Shown piece after piece: positions 16,762 through 26,750 of a DNA stretch of 64,000 nucleotides. The stretch is taken from positions 1 to 64,000 of the forward strand of contig NZ_JAAUOE010000006.1 of NCBI RefSeq assembly GCF_017114915.1. Reading direction: 5' to 3'. This stretch comes from Pseudomonas frederiksbergensis (GTDB lineage: Bacteria; Pseudomonadota; Gammaproteobacteria; Pseudomonadales; Pseudomonadaceae). Under the pieces are notes generated by a model. It was not told the origin of the DNA. It saw nothing but the letters and a program-made list of their open reading frames with translations, and made no database searches. The position numbers were made by a program, and so were the translations under genes. Every line of letters starts with the position of its first letter. Positions within the stretch are counted from its first letter, which is position 1.

Positions 16762-16890
16762 GACGATGGCAAACTCCGTGAGAGATTCAAGTCCGTGAGC
16801 CCAGCTTAGTACGTACTGTATTTGTGTCATGGATTTAAATACTACAATTTGTGTTTTGTTGGTCGGAGTACCCCACGTATCGTGCCGCAC

Positions 16891-17556
16891 ATGGATAAAT
16901 GGATTGAATTGGTCAAGGCCAAAATGAGTGAACTCAAAGTCACTCAAGAAATACTCGCCGAGCGCATCGGAATGTCCCAAGGCGGCGTCGGCCACTGGCT
17001 GAATAAACGTCGCCAGCCCGGCATCGCGGAGATGAATCGTGTCTTGCAGGCGCTGGGGATGGACTATCTCGAAGTGGCGATGGTGATCAGGGAGCCGCAG
17101 GTCTCACAGGATGAGGGGATTTCTCTGACGCAAAAGTACAACCCGTACTTTCGCTACCCGGTCAGTGACTGGCGCAAAACCGGGGAAGTGCGCGACGGGG
17201 AGCTATCGCCTTACGGGGCTTCATCGGCTGCCGGCAAGCCACGCTTCGAGCTGTCCGATTACCACGCTCAGGGCGCGGCATTCTGGCTGGTGGTGGTCGG
17301 CGATGCGATGACGGCGCCTTCGGGGGTGAGCATTGCCGAGGACATGCTGATTCTGGTCGACCCGGCCATCGTGCCGGAGCCTGGCAAACTGGTGATCGCC
17401 CAATGGCCCGGCAGCGCCGAGGCGGTCTTTCGCAAACTGATCGAAGAGGGCGGGCAGCGTTATCTGGTCCCGCTCAATCCGACCTATCCGAAAGCCCTTT
17501 ACACCGAAGAATGCCGAATCATCGGCGTGGTGGTTCAGGCAACTGCCAAATTCTAA
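16891..17556 (+). CDS. CI/PrtR-like XRE-S24 repressor with lost catalytic dyad
   Basis: Repressor of 221 residues. N-terminal helix-turn-helix (VTQEILAERIGMSQGGVGHW, residues 18-37) and a C-terminal S24 peptidase-like domain (residues about 125-215), as in the pyocin repressor PrtR and lambda CI. The nucleophile position GDSM of CI/PrtR is GDAM here (Ala139, codon GCG), and the general-base lysine of the FKKL motif is Arg181 in FRKL (codon CGC). An Ala-Gly pair (114-115) still lies in the hinge. It should bind DNA and dimerise but not self-cleave. No prophage or tailocin genes are adjacent. ATG 16891 was chosen by alignment with PrtR; no strong ribosome site is seen. Confidence 0.85.
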   Translation: MDKWIELVKAKMSELKVTQEILAERIGMSQGGVGHWLNKRRQPGIAEMNRVLQALGMDYLEVAMVIREPQVSQDEGISLTQKYNPYFRYPVSDWRKTGEVRDGELSPYGASSAAGKPRFELSDYHAQGAAFWLVVVGDAMTAPSGVSIAEDMLILVDPAIVPEPGKLVIAQWPGSAEAVFRKLIEEGGQRYLVPLNPTYPKALYTEECRIIGVVVQATAKF

Positions 17557-17558
17557 TC

Positions 17559-17596
17559 AGATCGGTCCTCGCACTGCGTAGGACCGATCTTTATTT
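17559..17596. terminator. Terminator between S24 repressor and liuD
   Basis: Perfect 11-bp stem AGATCGGTCCT (17559-17569) with AGGACCGATCT (17580-17590), followed by TTATTT on the plus strand. It serves the repressor gene and may also end the convergent liu operon. Confidence 0.85.
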
Positions 17597-19551
17597 CAGG
17601 CCTGTTCCAACTCCACCAAGGCACTGCCTTCGCTGACCATTTCGCCTTCCTGGCAATACAACCCCTTGATCACCCCGGCGTGGGGCGCGCGAATGCTGTG
17701 CTCCATCTTCATTGCTTCCAGTACCACCAGCTGCGCCCCGGCTTCGACCGTTTGCCCGGCCTCCACCAACACCCGCACAATGCTGCCGTTCATGGGGGCG
17801 GTGAGCCCGCCCTGATGGCTGTGACTGGCTTCGACGGCGCTGATCGGGTCATACGATGCGATGCGGCGCAACTCGCCGTCCCATTGCAGATACAGCGTAT
17901 CGCCACGACGGATGGCCCGGTGCTGGCGGCGCAAACCGTTGTGTTCGGTCAGCAGGTATTCACCCTTGAGCCGCGCGGTATGAGCGTCGGCATCCCCCAG
18001 GGTCAGCGCCCGGTCCTGCCCTTCGCAAGTCAAGTGCAGGGTGATTTCTGTCGGCAACCCGGCACGCAAACCATTGTTAATGGCCCAAGGCGAACTCGGG
18101 TCATCGGCGCGCAAAACAGGCGGCTGACTTTGCGCAAACGCCTGGGCGGCCGCTTGCCAGAATTCATCATTGAGCGGCGATGGTTCTGGCAGCAGTTGCT
18201 CCTGATAACGCGGAATGAACCCGGTATCCAGTTCGGCCGCGGCAAACGCCGGGTGGCCGATAATCCGGTGCAGGAAGTTGATGTTGGTCTTCAGTCCACC
18301 AATGGCAAACTCATCGAGCATGCTCAGCAACCGCAGCCGCGCCTGTTCACGGTCTTCGCCCCAGGCGATCAGCTTGCCGAGCATCGGGTCGTAGAACGGC
18401 GATATCTCGTCGCCTTCTTCGACGCCACTGTCCACGCGACGTCCCGGCCCATTGGCGGATTCGCGGTACAACGCCAGCCGCCCGGTAGCCGGCAGAAAAT
18501 CATGCCCCGGGTCTTCGGCATACAGCCGCACTTCGATCGCATGGCCGATCAGCGGCACCTGATCTTGAGTGATTGGCAGCGCTTCACCGCGAGCTACGCG
18601 AATCTGCCAGGCCACCAGATCAAGGCCGGTGATCGCTTCGGTAACCGGGTGTTCGACTTGCAGGCGCGTGTTCATCTCCATGAAGAAGAACTCACCGCGC
18701 GCATCCAGCAAAAACTCCACAGTGCCGGCACCGACGTAGCCGATAGCCTGAGCCGAACGCACGGCGGCTTCGCCCATGGCCCGACGCAACTCCGGGGTCA
18801 GGCCTGGAGCGGGCGCTTCTTCGACGACTTTCTGATGCCGACGTTGAATCGAGCAATCACGTTCATTGAGGTACAGACAGTGGCCATGCTGGTCGGCGAA
18901 CACCTGGATTTCCACGTGACGCGGCTTGAGCAGGTACTTCTCCACCAGCATCCGCGAATCACCGAACGATGATTGCGCTTCACGCTGCGCCGAGGCCAGG
19001 GCTTCGGCCAGTTGGCTGACGTCCTCGACCACTTTCATGCCTTTGCCGCCACCACCGGCGGTGGCCTTGAGCAGCACCGGATAACCGATGCGCTCGCAGG
19101 CATCGCGGAAAGTGTCGAGGTCCTGGGCTTCGCCGTGATAGCCGGGCACCAGTGGCACACCGGCGGTTTCCATCAGGGCTTTGGCTGCGGATTTGCTGCC
19201 CATCGCGTCGATGGCCGAGGCGGGCGGGCCGAGGAAGATCAGACCGGCCGCTTCGATAGCGCGGGCGAACCCGGCGTTTTCCGAAAGAAAACCATAACCG
19301 GGATGAATCGCCTGAGCACCGCTGGCCTTCGCCGCAGCGATCAACTTGTCGATCTGCAGATAACTGTCGGCGGCTTTGCTGCCGCCCAGGTCGACGCGGA
19401 TATCCGCTTCACGGCTGTGCCGGGCGTCACGGTCGGTGGCGCTGTGCACGGCCACGGTGGTCAGGCCCAGCGCCTTGGCGGTGCGCATCACCCGGCAAGC
19501 GATTTCGCCACGGTTGGCCACCAGCAGGGTGGTGAGAACAGGTGCGCTCAT
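17596..19551 (-). CDS. liuD: Methylcrotonyl-CoA carboxylase biotin-containing alpha subunit
   Basis: Biotin carboxylase plus biotin carrier, 651 residues, carrying CO2 onto 3-methylcrotonyl-CoA together with LiuB in leucine/isovalerate breakdown. N-terminal VANRGEIACRVMRTAKALG, the ATP-grasp glycine loop ATAGGGGKGMKVVE, the catalytic EMNTRLQVEHPVTE, and a C-terminal biotinyl motif VLEAMKMEHSIRAP, all in the expected order. ATG 19551 shares one base with the liuC stop (TGATG), so it is coupled. Assignment to methylcrotonyl rather than acetyl/propionyl substrate comes from the cluster. Confidence 0.95.
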   Translation of the reverse strand: MSAPVLTTLLVANRGEIACRVMRTAKALGLTTVAVHSATDRDARHSREADIRVDLGGSKAADSYLQIDKLIAAAKASGAQAIHPGYGFLSENAGFARAIEAAGLIFLGPPASAIDAMGSKSAAKALMETAGVPLVPGYHGEAQDLDTFRDACERIGYPVLLKATAGGGGKGMKVVEDVSQLAEALASAQREAQSSFGDSRMLVEKYLLKPRHVEIQVFADQHGHCLYLNERDCSIQRRHQKVVEEAPAPGLTPELRRAMGEAAVRSAQAIGYVGAGTVEFLLDARGEFFFMEMNTRLQVEHPVTEAITGLDLVAWQIRVARGEALPITQDQVPLIGHAIEVRLYAEDPGHDFLPATGRLALYRESANGPGRRVDSGVEEGDEISPFYDPMLGKLIAWGEDREQARLRLLSMLDEFAIGGLKTNINFLHRIIGHPAFAAAELDTGFIPRYQEQLLPEPSPLNDEFWQAAAQAFAQSQPPVLRADDPSSPWAINNGLRAGLPTEITLHLTCEGQDRALTLGDADAHTARLKGEYLLTEHNGLRRQHRAIRRGDTLYLQWDGELRRIASYDPISAVEASHSHQGGLTAPMNGSIVRVLVEAGQTVEAGAQLVVLEAMKMEHSIRAPHAGVIKGLYCQEGEMVSEGSALVELEQA

Positions 19552-20366
19552 CAACGCGGCTCCTTGAGGGTGATTTCAGCTTGCCAGGTGGGCGAGCGTT
19601 TTTGCAGGAAGGCGCGCAGGCCTTCCTGGCCTTCGGGGCTGACGCGGATGCGGGCGATGGCGTTCTCGGTGTAGCGGCGCAGCGCCGGGGTCAGCGCGCC
19701 GTGGCCGACTTCGCGCAGCAAATCTTTGCTGGCGCGCATGGCCGCCGGACTGTTGAGCAGCAAGTTGTCGATCCACTGATCGACTTTGTGCTCCAGCTCT
19801 GCCATCGGGTAGCTCTCCGACAATAGGCCGATTTCCCGAGCCCGTTGCCCGCCGAAACGTTCGGCGGTCAAGGCGTAGCGCCGTGCCGCGCGCTCGCCGA
19901 TGGCTTGCACCACGAACGGGCTGATGACCGCCGGCGCCAGGCCAATGCGTACCTCCGACAGACAGAACTGCGCGTCGTCGGCGCCGATGGCCATGTCGCA
20001 GCAACTGATCAGGCCCAGCGCGCCGCCATAGGCCGCGCCTTGCACCACCGCCACGGTCGGTATTTTCAGTTTGGCGAGGTTGTACATCAATTCCGCCAGT
20101 TCCCGGGCGTCATCAAGGTTGGTGTGGTAATCGAGTTCGGCCGATTGCTGCATCCAGGCCAGATCGGCACCGGCGCTGAAATGTTTGCCGCGCCCACGGA
20201 TCACCAGGAAACGCAGGCTGGCATCACCCGACACTTTGTCCAGCGCGAGGATCAGTTCGCGGATCATTTCGGCGTTGAAGGCGTTGTTCTTTTCTTCTCG
20301 GCTGAGCCACAGGGTGGCGAAGCCACGCGGGTCGGTCAGCAGCTCGAGGGTGTTGAAGTCGCTCAT
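19551..20366 (-). CDS. liuC: 3-methylglutaconyl-CoA hydratase (crotonase family)
   Basis: Crotonase of 271 residues, hydrating 3-methylglutaconyl-CoA to HMG-CoA. The oxyanion segment QGAAYGGALGLISCCDMAI has no glutamate at the first catalytic position, and the second glutamate is present in LSEVRIGLAPAVISP, as usual for this subgroup. It sits between liuB (13 bases upstream) and liuD (overlap), matching the liuABCD order. Confidence 0.93.
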   Translation of the reverse strand: MSDFNTLELLTDPRGFATLWLSREEKNNAFNAEMIRELILALDKVSGDASLRFLVIRGRGKHFSAGADLAWMQQSAELDYHTNLDDARELAELMYNLAKLKIPTVAVVQGAAYGGALGLISCCDMAIGADDAQFCLSEVRIGLAPAVISPFVVQAIGERAARRYALTAERFGGQRAREIGLLSESYPMAELEHKVDQWIDNLLLNSPAAMRASKDLLREVGHGALTPALRRYTENAIARIRVSPEGQEGLRAFLQKRSPTWQAEITLKEPR

Positions 20367-20379
20367 GGTTTTCTCCAGA

Positions 20380-21984
20380 TCACATCCGGAACACGCCGAA
20401 GCGGCTCGGTTCGATGGGTGCGTTCAGCGACGCCGACAAGGCCAGGGCCAACACGTCGCGGGTCTGCGCCGGGTCGATGACGCCGTCGTCCCACAACCGG
20501 GCGCTGGAGTAATAGGGGTGACCCTGTTCTTCGTACTGATCGAGAATCGGTTGCTTGATCTCGGCTTCCTGCTCGGCGCTGAAACGATGCCCGCTGCGCT
20601 CGGTTTGCTCGCGCTTGACCTGCACCAGCACGCCCGCCGCTTGTTCGGCGCCCATCACGCCGATCCGCGCGTTCGGCCACATCCACAGGAAGCGTGGATC
20701 GTAAGCCCGCCCACACATGCCGTAATTCCCTGCGCCGAAGCTGCCGCCGATGATCACCGTGAATTTCGGCACCTTGGCGCAGGCCACGGCCGTCACCAGT
20801 TTCGCGCCGTGCTTGGCGATGCCGCCGGCCTCGTATTTCTGGCCGACCATGAAGCCGGTGATGTTTTGCAGGAACAGCAATGGAATGCCGCGCTGGCAAG
20901 CCAGTTCGATGAAGTGCGCGCCTTTCTGTGCGGCTTCGGCGAAGAGGATGCCGTTGTTGGCGAGGATCGCGATCGGGTAACCGTGCAGGTGGGCGAAACC
21001 GCACACCAATGTCGTCCCGAACAGCGCCTTGAACTCATCGAACACCGAGCCGTCCACCAGGCGCGCAATCACTTCGCGCACGTCGAACGGTTGCTTGGCG
21101 TCGGCCGAGACCACGCCGTACAACTCGTCGCTGCTGTACAGCGGTGCGATCGGCGTACGTTGTTGCAGTTCGCCCAGTTTGCGCCAGTTGAGGTTGGCCA
21201 CGCTGCGCCGGGCCAATGCGAGGGCGTGTTCATCGCTCTCGGCGTAATGGTCGGCGACCCCGGAAATCTTGCAGTGCACATCGGCCCCGCCGAGGTCTTC
21301 GGCGCTGACCACTTCACCGGTCGCGGCTTTCACCAGCGGTGGGCCGGCGAGGAAAATCGTTGCTTGCTGACGGACCATGATCGCTTCGTCGGCCATCGCT
21401 GGCACGTAAGCGCCCCCGGCGGTGCAAGAGCCCATGACCACCGCAATTTGCGGGATGCCCATGGCGCTCATGTTGGCCTGGTTGAAGAAGATCCGTCCGA
21501 AGTGTTCGCGGTCCGGGAACACTTCATCCTGACGCGGCAAGTTGGCGCCACCGGAGTCCACCAGATAGATGCAGGGCAGGCGATTCTGTTGGGCGATGGT
21601 CTGCGCACGCAGGTGTTTTTTCACCGTCAGCGGGTAATACGAGCCGCCTTTCACGGTGGCATCGTTGGCGACGATCATGCATTCGACGCCTTCCACCCGG
21701 CCGATCCCGGCAATCACGCCCGCGGCGGGAACGTCTTCGCCATAGACCGCGTAGGCCGCCAGTTGGCTGATCTCAAGAAACGGCGAGCCCGGATCGAGCA
21801 GGCGATTGATCCGCTCACGGGGCAGCAACTTACCCCGCGAGGTGTGGCGTTCTTGCGCCTTCGGGCCGCCACCTTGTTGCACTTGCGCGAGCAGGGTGTG
21901 CAGGGCGTCGACCTGTTTGAGCATCGCCGCGCTGTTGGCCACGAACTCCGCCGAACGGGGGTTGAGCTGGGTATGCAAAATCAT
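20380..21984 (-). CDS. liuB: Methylcrotonyl-CoA carboxylase carboxyltransferase beta subunit
   Basis: Carboxyltransferase of 534 residues. It has acyl-CoA carboxylase beta features: [20 protein letters not shown] near the N-terminus, [39 protein letters not shown], and the C-terminal crotonase-like half with [20 protein letters not shown]. Partner of LiuD. A 100-base gap with a palindromic repeat separates it from liuA upstream. Confidence 0.95.
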   Translation of the reverse strand: MILHTQLNPRSAEFVANSAAMLKQVDALHTLLAQVQQGGGPKAQERHTSRGKLLPRERINRLLDPGSPFLEISQLAAYAVYGEDVPAAGVIAGIGRVEGVECMIVANDATVKGGSYYPLTVKKHLRAQTIAQQNRLPCIYLVDSGGANLPRQDEVFPDREHFGRIFFNQANMSAMGIPQIAVVMGSCTAGGAYVPAMADEAIMVRQQATIFLAGPPLVKAATGEVVSAEDLGGADVHCKISGVADHYAESDEHALALARRSVANLNWRKLGELQQRTPIAPLYSSDELYGVVSADAKQPFDVREVIARLVDGSVFDEFKALFGTTLVCGFAHLHGYPIAILANNGILFAEAAQKGAHFIELACQRGIPLLFLQNITGFMVGQKYEAGGIAKHGAKLVTAVACAKVPKFTVIIGGSFGAGNYGMCGRAYDPRFLWMWPNARIGVMGAEQAAGVLVQVKREQTERSGHRFSAEQEAEIKQPILDQYEEQGHPYYSSARLWDDGVIDPAQTRDVLALALSASLNAPIEPSRFGVFRM

Positions 21985-21999
21985 GGCTTACTCCGTAAG

Positions 22000-22077
22000 C
22001 AGCTGTTAGCGGCAAGCTTCAAGCGGCAAGTAAAAGCGGTTCTCTTGCAGCTTGAAGCTTGTGGCTCCTCGTAGCTG
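22000..22077. repeat. Imperfect inverted repeat between liuA and liuB
   Basis: Arms at 22000-22030 and 22044-22077 centred on GCAAGCTTCAAGC and GCTTGAAGCTTG. A palindromic intergenic repeat within the operon; it may adjust relative expression of liuA and liuB. Confidence 0.6.
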
Positions 22078-22084
22078 ACGAAAT

Positions 22085-23248
22085 TCATTTCGTCTCGTTG
22101 AACAGTTCGCGACCGATGAGCATGCGACGGATCTCACTGGTACCGGCGCCGATTTCATACAGCTTGGCGTCACGCAGCAGACGACCGGCCGGGAATTCGT
22201 TGATGTAGCCGTTGCCGCCGAGAATCTGGATCGCGTCGAGGGCCATTTGCGTGGCGCGTTCGGCGCTGTAGAGGATCACCCCGGCGGCGTCCTTGCGGGT
22301 GGTTTCGCCGCGTTCGCACGCCTGGGCCACCGCATACAGGTAGGCGCGGCTGGCGTTGAGCTGGGTGTACATGTCGGCGACTTTGCCCTGGATCAGCTGG
22401 AATTCGCCGATGCTCTGGCCGAACTGTTTGCGGTCGTGGATGTACGGCACGATCAGGTCCATGCAGGCCTGCATGATCCCGGTCGGACCACCGGAAAGCA
22501 CCACGCGTTCGTAGTCGAGGCCGCTCATCAGCACTTTCACGCCGCCATTGAGCACGCCGAGGATGTTTTCTTCCGGCACTTCAACGTCATCGAAAAACAG
22601 CTCGCAGGTGTTCGAGCCGCGCATGCCGAGCTTGTCGAATTTGTTACTGCGGCTGAAGCCTTTCCAGTCCCGTTCGACGATGAAGGCGGTGATGCCGTGG
22701 GGGCCTTTTTCCAGATCGGTCTTGGCGTAGATCACGTAGGTATTGGCGTCGGGGCCGTTGGTGATCCAGGTTTTGCTGCCGTTGAGTACGTAGTGGTCGC
22801 CGCGTTTGTCGGCGCGAAGCTTCATCGACACCACGTCGGAGCCGGCGTTCGGCTCGCTCATGGCCAGTGCACCGATGTGCTCGCCGCTGATCAGTTTCGG
22901 CAGGTATTTGCTTTTCTGTTCGTGAGTGCCGTTGCGGTTGATCTGGTTGACGCAGAGGTTGGAGTGGGCGCCGTAGGACAGGGCGACCGAGGCCGAACCG
23001 CGGCTGATTTCTTCCATGGCGACCACGTGCGCCAGGTAACCCAGGCCCGCGCCGCCGTACTCTTCCGGCACGGTGATGCCCAGCAGACCCATGTCGCCGA
23101 ATTTTCGCCACAGGTCGGCGGGGAACAGGTTGTCGATGTCGATCTGAGCAGCGCGCGGAGCGATCTCTTTGGCGACGAAGGACTGAACCTGATCGCGCAG
23201 CATGTCGATGGTTTCACCGAGGGCAAAGTTCAGGGATGGGTAGCTCAT
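22085..23248 (-). CDS. liuA: Isovaleryl-CoA dehydrogenase
   Basis: Acyl-CoA dehydrogenase of 387 residues that oxidises isovaleryl-CoA and passes electrons to ETF. Flavin/substrate motifs: [30 protein letters not shown], and [18 protein letters not shown], whose glutamate is the position used as catalytic base in isovaleryl-CoA dehydrogenases. The C-terminus is [23 protein letters not shown] 23248 (M-S-Y-P-S-L-N-F) was chosen; the in-frame extension to 23344 would run through the LiuR operators. First gene of liuABCD. Confidence 0.95.
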   Translation of the reverse strand: MSYPSLNFALGETIDMLRDQVQSFVAKEIAPRAAQIDIDNLFPADLWRKFGDMGLLGITVPEEYGGAGLGYLAHVVAMEEISRGSASVALSYGAHSNLCVNQINRNGTHEQKSKYLPKLISGEHIGALAMSEPNAGSDVVSMKLRADKRGDHYVLNGSKTWITNGPDANTYVIYAKTDLEKGPHGITAFIVERDWKGFSRSNKFDKLGMRGSNTCELFFDDVEVPEENILGVLNGGVKVLMSGLDYERVVLSGGPTGIMQACMDLIVPYIHDRKQFGQSIGEFQLIQGKVADMYTQLNASRAYLYAVAQACERGETTRKDAAGVILYSAERATQMALDAIQILGGNGYINEFPAGRLLRDAKLYEIGAGTSEIRRMLIGRELFNETK

Positions 23249-23304
23249 GGGGCACCTTTTGGCTTTTTTGTAGGGTGGGGAGGGCAGTGATTCGGCTCTC
23301 ACCT

Positions 23305-23318
23305 TTACGTTAACGTAA
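23305..23318. promoter_or_regulatory. LiuR operator 1 (liuA side)
   Basis: Perfect 14-bp palindrome TTACGTTAACGTAA in the divergent liuA/acyl-CoA synthetase gap. It matches the LiuR motif known in proteobacteria (TTTACGTTAACGTAAA type). Confidence 0.85.
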
Positions 23319-23346
23319 GCCTGTGACGAATGGCTGTCAATCACCC

Positions 23347-23362
23347 TTTACGTTAACGTCAA
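23347..23362. promoter_or_regulatory. LiuR operator 2 (synthetase side)
   Basis: TTTACGTTAACGTCAA, a near-perfect copy of operator 1, with centres 43 bases apart. It sits about 100 bases before the acyl-CoA synthetase start, suggesting that LiuR controls both directions. Confidence 0.85.
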
Positions 23363-23459
23363 CTTGAGCGAGAGTAGAGCCAGTTCTGAAAGACCAGCGT
23401 CGCCTTCTGTGGCTTGCCACACACGCCACGCTCCTACAATAAAGACAATAGGGGTCGTC

Positions 23460-25154
23460 ATGGATCAACCCAGTGCAAGCCCGCAGCGCAGCTATACCCG
23501 TGGTTCCCAGGACAAAGCCTTGCTGGCGATGACCATCGGCCAGGCGTTTGACAACACCGTCGGGCAATATCCGGATGGGGAGGCGCTGGTCGTTCGCCAT
23601 CAACAGTTGCGTTACACCTGGCAGCAGCTGTCGGATGCTGTTGATCTGCATGCCAGAGCATTCCTGGCGTTGGGTTTGCAAACCGGTGACCGGCTCGGCA
23701 TCTGGGCGCCGAATTGTGCCCAGTGGTGCATCAGCCAGTTCGCCAGCGCGAAAATCGGCGTGATCCTGGTCAATATCAACCCGGCTTATCGCAGTTCCGA
23801 ACTCGAATACGTGTTGAAGCAATCCGGCTGCCAATGGCTGGTCTGCGCCGGGGCCTTCAAGACCTCCGACTACCACGGCATGCTGCAAGGGCTGGTGCCG
23901 GAATTGGCGGAGCAATCCATCGGCCGCTTGCAAAGCGAGCGCCTGCCGGATTTGCGTGGGGTGATCAGCCTGGATGCGCAGCCGCCGTCGGGTTTCCTGC
24001 CGTGGTCGCAACTGGCCGATCTGGCGGCCAGCGTGTCGGTCGAACAATTGCACGAACGCCAGGACAGCCTGCATTTCGATCAGGCGGTGAACATCCAGTA
24101 CACCTCCGGCACCACCGGCTTCCCCAAGGGCGCGACCCTCAGCCACTACAACATTCTCAACAACGGTTACATGGTCGGCGAAAGCCTTGGGCTGACCGCC
24201 CGTGATCGGCTGGTGATTCCGGTGCCGCTGTATCACTGCTTCGGCATGGTCATGGGCAATCTTGGTTGCGTCACCCATGGCTGCACCATGATTTACCCCA
24301 ACGATGCTTTCGATCCGCTGCTGACCCTTATCACCGTCGCCGAAGAAAAAGCCACTGCGCTCTACGGTGTACCGACCATGTTCATCGCCATGCTCGATCA
24401 GCCCAAGCGCACCGAATTTGATTTGTCGAGCCTGCGCACCGGGATCATGGCCGGGGCGACGTGCCCAATCGAGGTGATGCGTCGGGTTATCAGCGAAATG
24501 CACATGAGTGAAGTGCAGATTGCCTACGGCATGACGGAAACCAGCCCTGTGTCTTTGCAGACCGGTCCGTCAGACGACTTGGAATTGCGTGTCACCACGG
24601 TCGGCCGCACCCAGCCGCAACTGGAAAGCAAGATCATCGACGAGGCGGGCAATCCGGTGCCACGCGGCACCATTGGCGAACTGTGTACTCGGGGTTACAG
24701 CGTGATGCTCGGCTACTGGAACAACCCGCAAGGCACCGCCGAGGCTATCGACCAGGCAGGCTGGATGCACACCGGCGATCTGGCGAGCATGAACGACGAA
24801 GGCTACGTGTGCATCGCCGGGCGCAACAAGGACATGATCATCCGCGGCGGTGAGAATATTTACCCAAGGGAGCTGGAAGAGTTCTTCTTCACCCACCCGG
24901 CAGTTGCCGATGTGCAGGTGATCGGCATCCCTTGTCCCCGGTACGGCGAAGAGATCGTCGCCTGGATCAAGTTTCACCCCGGCCACAGCGCCACCGAACA
25001 GGAACTGCAAGCCTGGTGCAAGGAACGCATCGCGCACTTCAAGACGCCGCGTTATTTCAAGTTCGTCGAGGAGTTTCCAATGACCGTTACCGGTAAGATC
25101 CAGAAATTCCGAATGCGCGAGATCAGCATCGAGGAGCTCAAAACGATGCCGTAG
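23460..25154 (+). CDS. Medium/short-chain acyl-CoA synthetase of the liu regulon
   Basis: AMP-forming acyl-CoA ligase of 564 residues. Core motifs: [16 protein letters not shown], the substrate-side [30 protein letters not shown], and the C-terminal lysine loop [13 protein letters not shown]. It is divergent from liuA with two LiuR boxes between them, so it probably activates isovalerate or a related branched acid to feed the liu pathway; substrate choice is inference. ATG 23460 follows AGGGGTC. Confidence 0.9.
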   Translation: MDQPSASPQRSYTRGSQDKALLAMTIGQAFDNTVGQYPDGEALVVRHQQLRYTWQQLSDAVDLHARAFLALGLQTGDRLGIWAPNCAQWCISQFASAKIGVILVNINPAYRSSELEYVLKQSGCQWLVCAGAFKTSDYHGMLQGLVPELAEQSIGRLQSERLPDLRGVISLDAQPPSGFLPWSQLADLAASVSVEQLHERQDSLHFDQAVNIQYTSGTTGFPKGATLSHYNILNNGYMVGESLGLTARDRLVIPVPLYHCFGMVMGNLGCVTHGCTMIYPNDAFDPLLTLITVAEEKATALYGVPTMFIAMLDQPKRTEFDLSSLRTGIMAGATCPIEVMRRVISEMHMSEVQIAYGMTETSPVSLQTGPSDDLELRVTTVGRTQPQLESKIIDEAGNPVPRGTIGELCTRGYSVMLGYWNNPQGTAEAIDQAGWMHTGDLASMNDEGYVCIAGRNKDMIIRGGENIYPRELEEFFFTHPAVADVQVIGIPCPRYGEEIVAWIKFHPGHSATEQELQAWCKERIAHFKTPRYFKFVEEFPMTVTGKIQKFRMREISIEELKTMP

Positions 25155-25178
25155 GATTTGGGGAAACGCAGAAAGCAC

Positions 25179-25208
25179 AAAGGGGAGCCGAAGCTCCCCT
25201 TTAATTTT
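25179..25208 (+). terminator. Rho-independent terminator of the acyl-CoA synthetase gene
   Basis: Perfect 10-bp stem AAAGGGGAGC (25179-25188) with GCTCCCCTTT (25193-25202), a 4-base loop, then AATTTT. Confidence 0.9.
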
Positions 25209-25716
25209 GTCGTACGTGCTCTTTTTTTATTATTGAGGGGCGGTCTGTTGTTGTTTTTGGCAACCGTGGCCCTTTACCGCTGTTTTTGTCGATCCCCATC
25301 CGGGATCAAGAGCAAACGTATTTTTTTGAGCGCTGATCTACTTTTTCGCCAAGCGATCCAACCAGTTCGGGAGCTACCTGAAGGTAGTTTTATTGTTCTC
25401 TGCCCGGTTGCGGGTTGCTCCGAAAAGCACCCTGAAAAGCACACCTTCTCCAAAAAAATCTGTTAGCTGCGTCTCTGCCGTGTTGTTCTTGTTATGTCAG
25501 AGTCGTTACGTCTTATTTTTATTGGTTTGCAGTTTTTATTTTTGTTATGCCATAGAGATAGCAGAAGCCGTGCCAACTTTTAAAAGTTCTTTAAAATCAA
25601 TGATTTGTATTTTTTTGAGCTTTTTGACCCAGCCCAAACCTGACAATTTGTTTCCGTGTTACTCGTTTCCGCCCACGCACCGGAACACACGGTAACACCT
25701 GGACACATCCACTCTG
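25209..25716. other. AT-rich stretch without a recognisable gene
   Basis: About 500 bases clearly richer in A and T than the flanks, with several runs of T. Short open frames exist (25158-25466 and 25393-25695, plus strand), but they lack ribosome sites, GC-rich third positions and recognisable domains, and the first overlaps the terminator. I see no convincing gene, tRNA or known small RNA here. Confidence 0.6.
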
Positions 25717-26616
25717 TCACTGTGCGCTGCGGGCCTTGGCCACGCGAGAACCGGTTGGGCGTCCCAGCACCGCGCAAATCTGCTGACCGGCGCGAATCAA
25801 GGCGTCCAGGTCGATGCCGGTCTCGATGCCCAAGCCATTGAGCAGGTAAACCACGTCTTCGGTCGCGACATTACCGCTGGCGCCCTTGGCGTACGGGCAG
25901 CCGCCAAGGCCGGCGATGGAGCTGTCGAACACCGCAATGCCTTCCAGCAGGCTGGCGTAAATATTGGCCATGGCCTGGCCATAGGTGTCATGGAAGTGCC
26001 CGGCCAGTTTTTCACGTGGCACGTCGGCCGACACCACTTCGAACATCTTGCGGGTCGCGCCGGCGGTGCCGGTGCCGATGGTGTCTCCCAGCGAAACCTC
26101 GTAGCAGCCCATGGCATAGAGCTCGCGAGCGACTCGGGCGACTTGCTCGGGTTTGACGTCACCCTCGTAAGGGCAGCCCAGCACGCAGGATACGTAACCG
26201 CGCACGCTGACGCCGTGTTGTCTGGCGGCATCCATGATCGGCACGAAACGCTCCAGGCTTTCGCTGATCGAGCAATTGATGTTGCGCTGGGAAAACGCTT
26301 CGGACGCTGCGGCGAACACCGCCACCTCCTTGACCCCGGCGGCGATGGCATCTTCGAAGCCCCGCAGGTTGGGAGCGAGGGCGCCATAGGTCACGCCCGG
26401 CTTGCGCTGGATCTGCGCGAAGACCTCGGCGGAGCCGGCCATTTGCGGCACCCATTTGGGCGAAACGAAACTGCCGACTTCTATATAGCCGAGGCCAGCG
26501 GCGGTCAGCGCGTCAACCAGTTGCACCTTGTCAGCAACGCTGATGGGCTGGGCTTCGTTCTGCAAACCGTCGCGGGGGCCGACTTCGACCAGGCGTACGT
26601 GGGTGGGGAGGGACAT
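25717..26616 (-). CDS. liuE: Hydroxymethylglutaryl-CoA lyase
   Basis: HMG-CoA lyase of 299 residues, splitting HMG-CoA to acetoacetate and acetyl-CoA, the last liu step. HMGL-type motifs: VRLVEVGPRDGLQNE near the N-terminus, the cysteine region YVSCVLGCPYEG, the metal-binding LAGHFHDTYGQAMANI, and the C-terminal loop GLGGCPYAKGASGNVATED with the catalytic cysteine. ATG 26616 (M-S-L-P-T-H-V) is preceded by AGGTCG; a longer in-frame form would run into the REP pair. Separate from liuABCD but next to liuR. Confidence 0.95.
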   Translation of the reverse strand: MSLPTHVRLVEVGPRDGLQNEAQPISVADKVQLVDALTAAGLGYIEVGSFVSPKWVPQMAGSAEVFAQIQRKPGVTYGALAPNLRGFEDAIAAGVKEVAVFAAASEAFSQRNINCSISESLERFVPIMDAARQHGVSVRGYVSCVLGCPYEGDVKPEQVARVARELYAMGCYEVSLGDTIGTGTAGATRKMFEVVSADVPREKLAGHFHDTYGQAMANIYASLLEGIAVFDSSIAGLGGCPYAKGASGNVATEDVVYLLNGLGIETGIDLDALIRAGQQICAVLGRPTGSRVAKARSAQ

Positions 26617-26658
26617 GGGAATCGACCTGTTGAGATTGTATGAATGTTCACAGAGCCC

Positions 26659-26750
26659 TGTAGGAGCTGAGCTTGCTCGCGAAAGCGTCAGGTCAGTCGA
26701 CATCCATGTTGAAGGACATACCGCTTTCGCGAGCAAGCTCAGCTCCTACA
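26659..26750. repeat. REP doublet between liuE and liuR
   Basis: Inverted 29-bp arms: TGTAGGAGCTGAGCTTGCTC (26659 onward, arm to 26687) and its complement at 26722-26750. It lies in the liuR-liuE gap and overlaps the last codons of liuR. Confidence 0.88.

Noticed and set aside
20185-22074. 629-residue plus-strand open frame over liuB
   Set aside because: Antisense shadow of the liuC/liuB coding region; His/Gln/Arg-rich without any domain.
25158-25695. Two small plus-strand frames in the AT-rich stretch
   Set aside because: The first begins inside a terminator hairpin; neither has a ribosome site or a recognisable fold.
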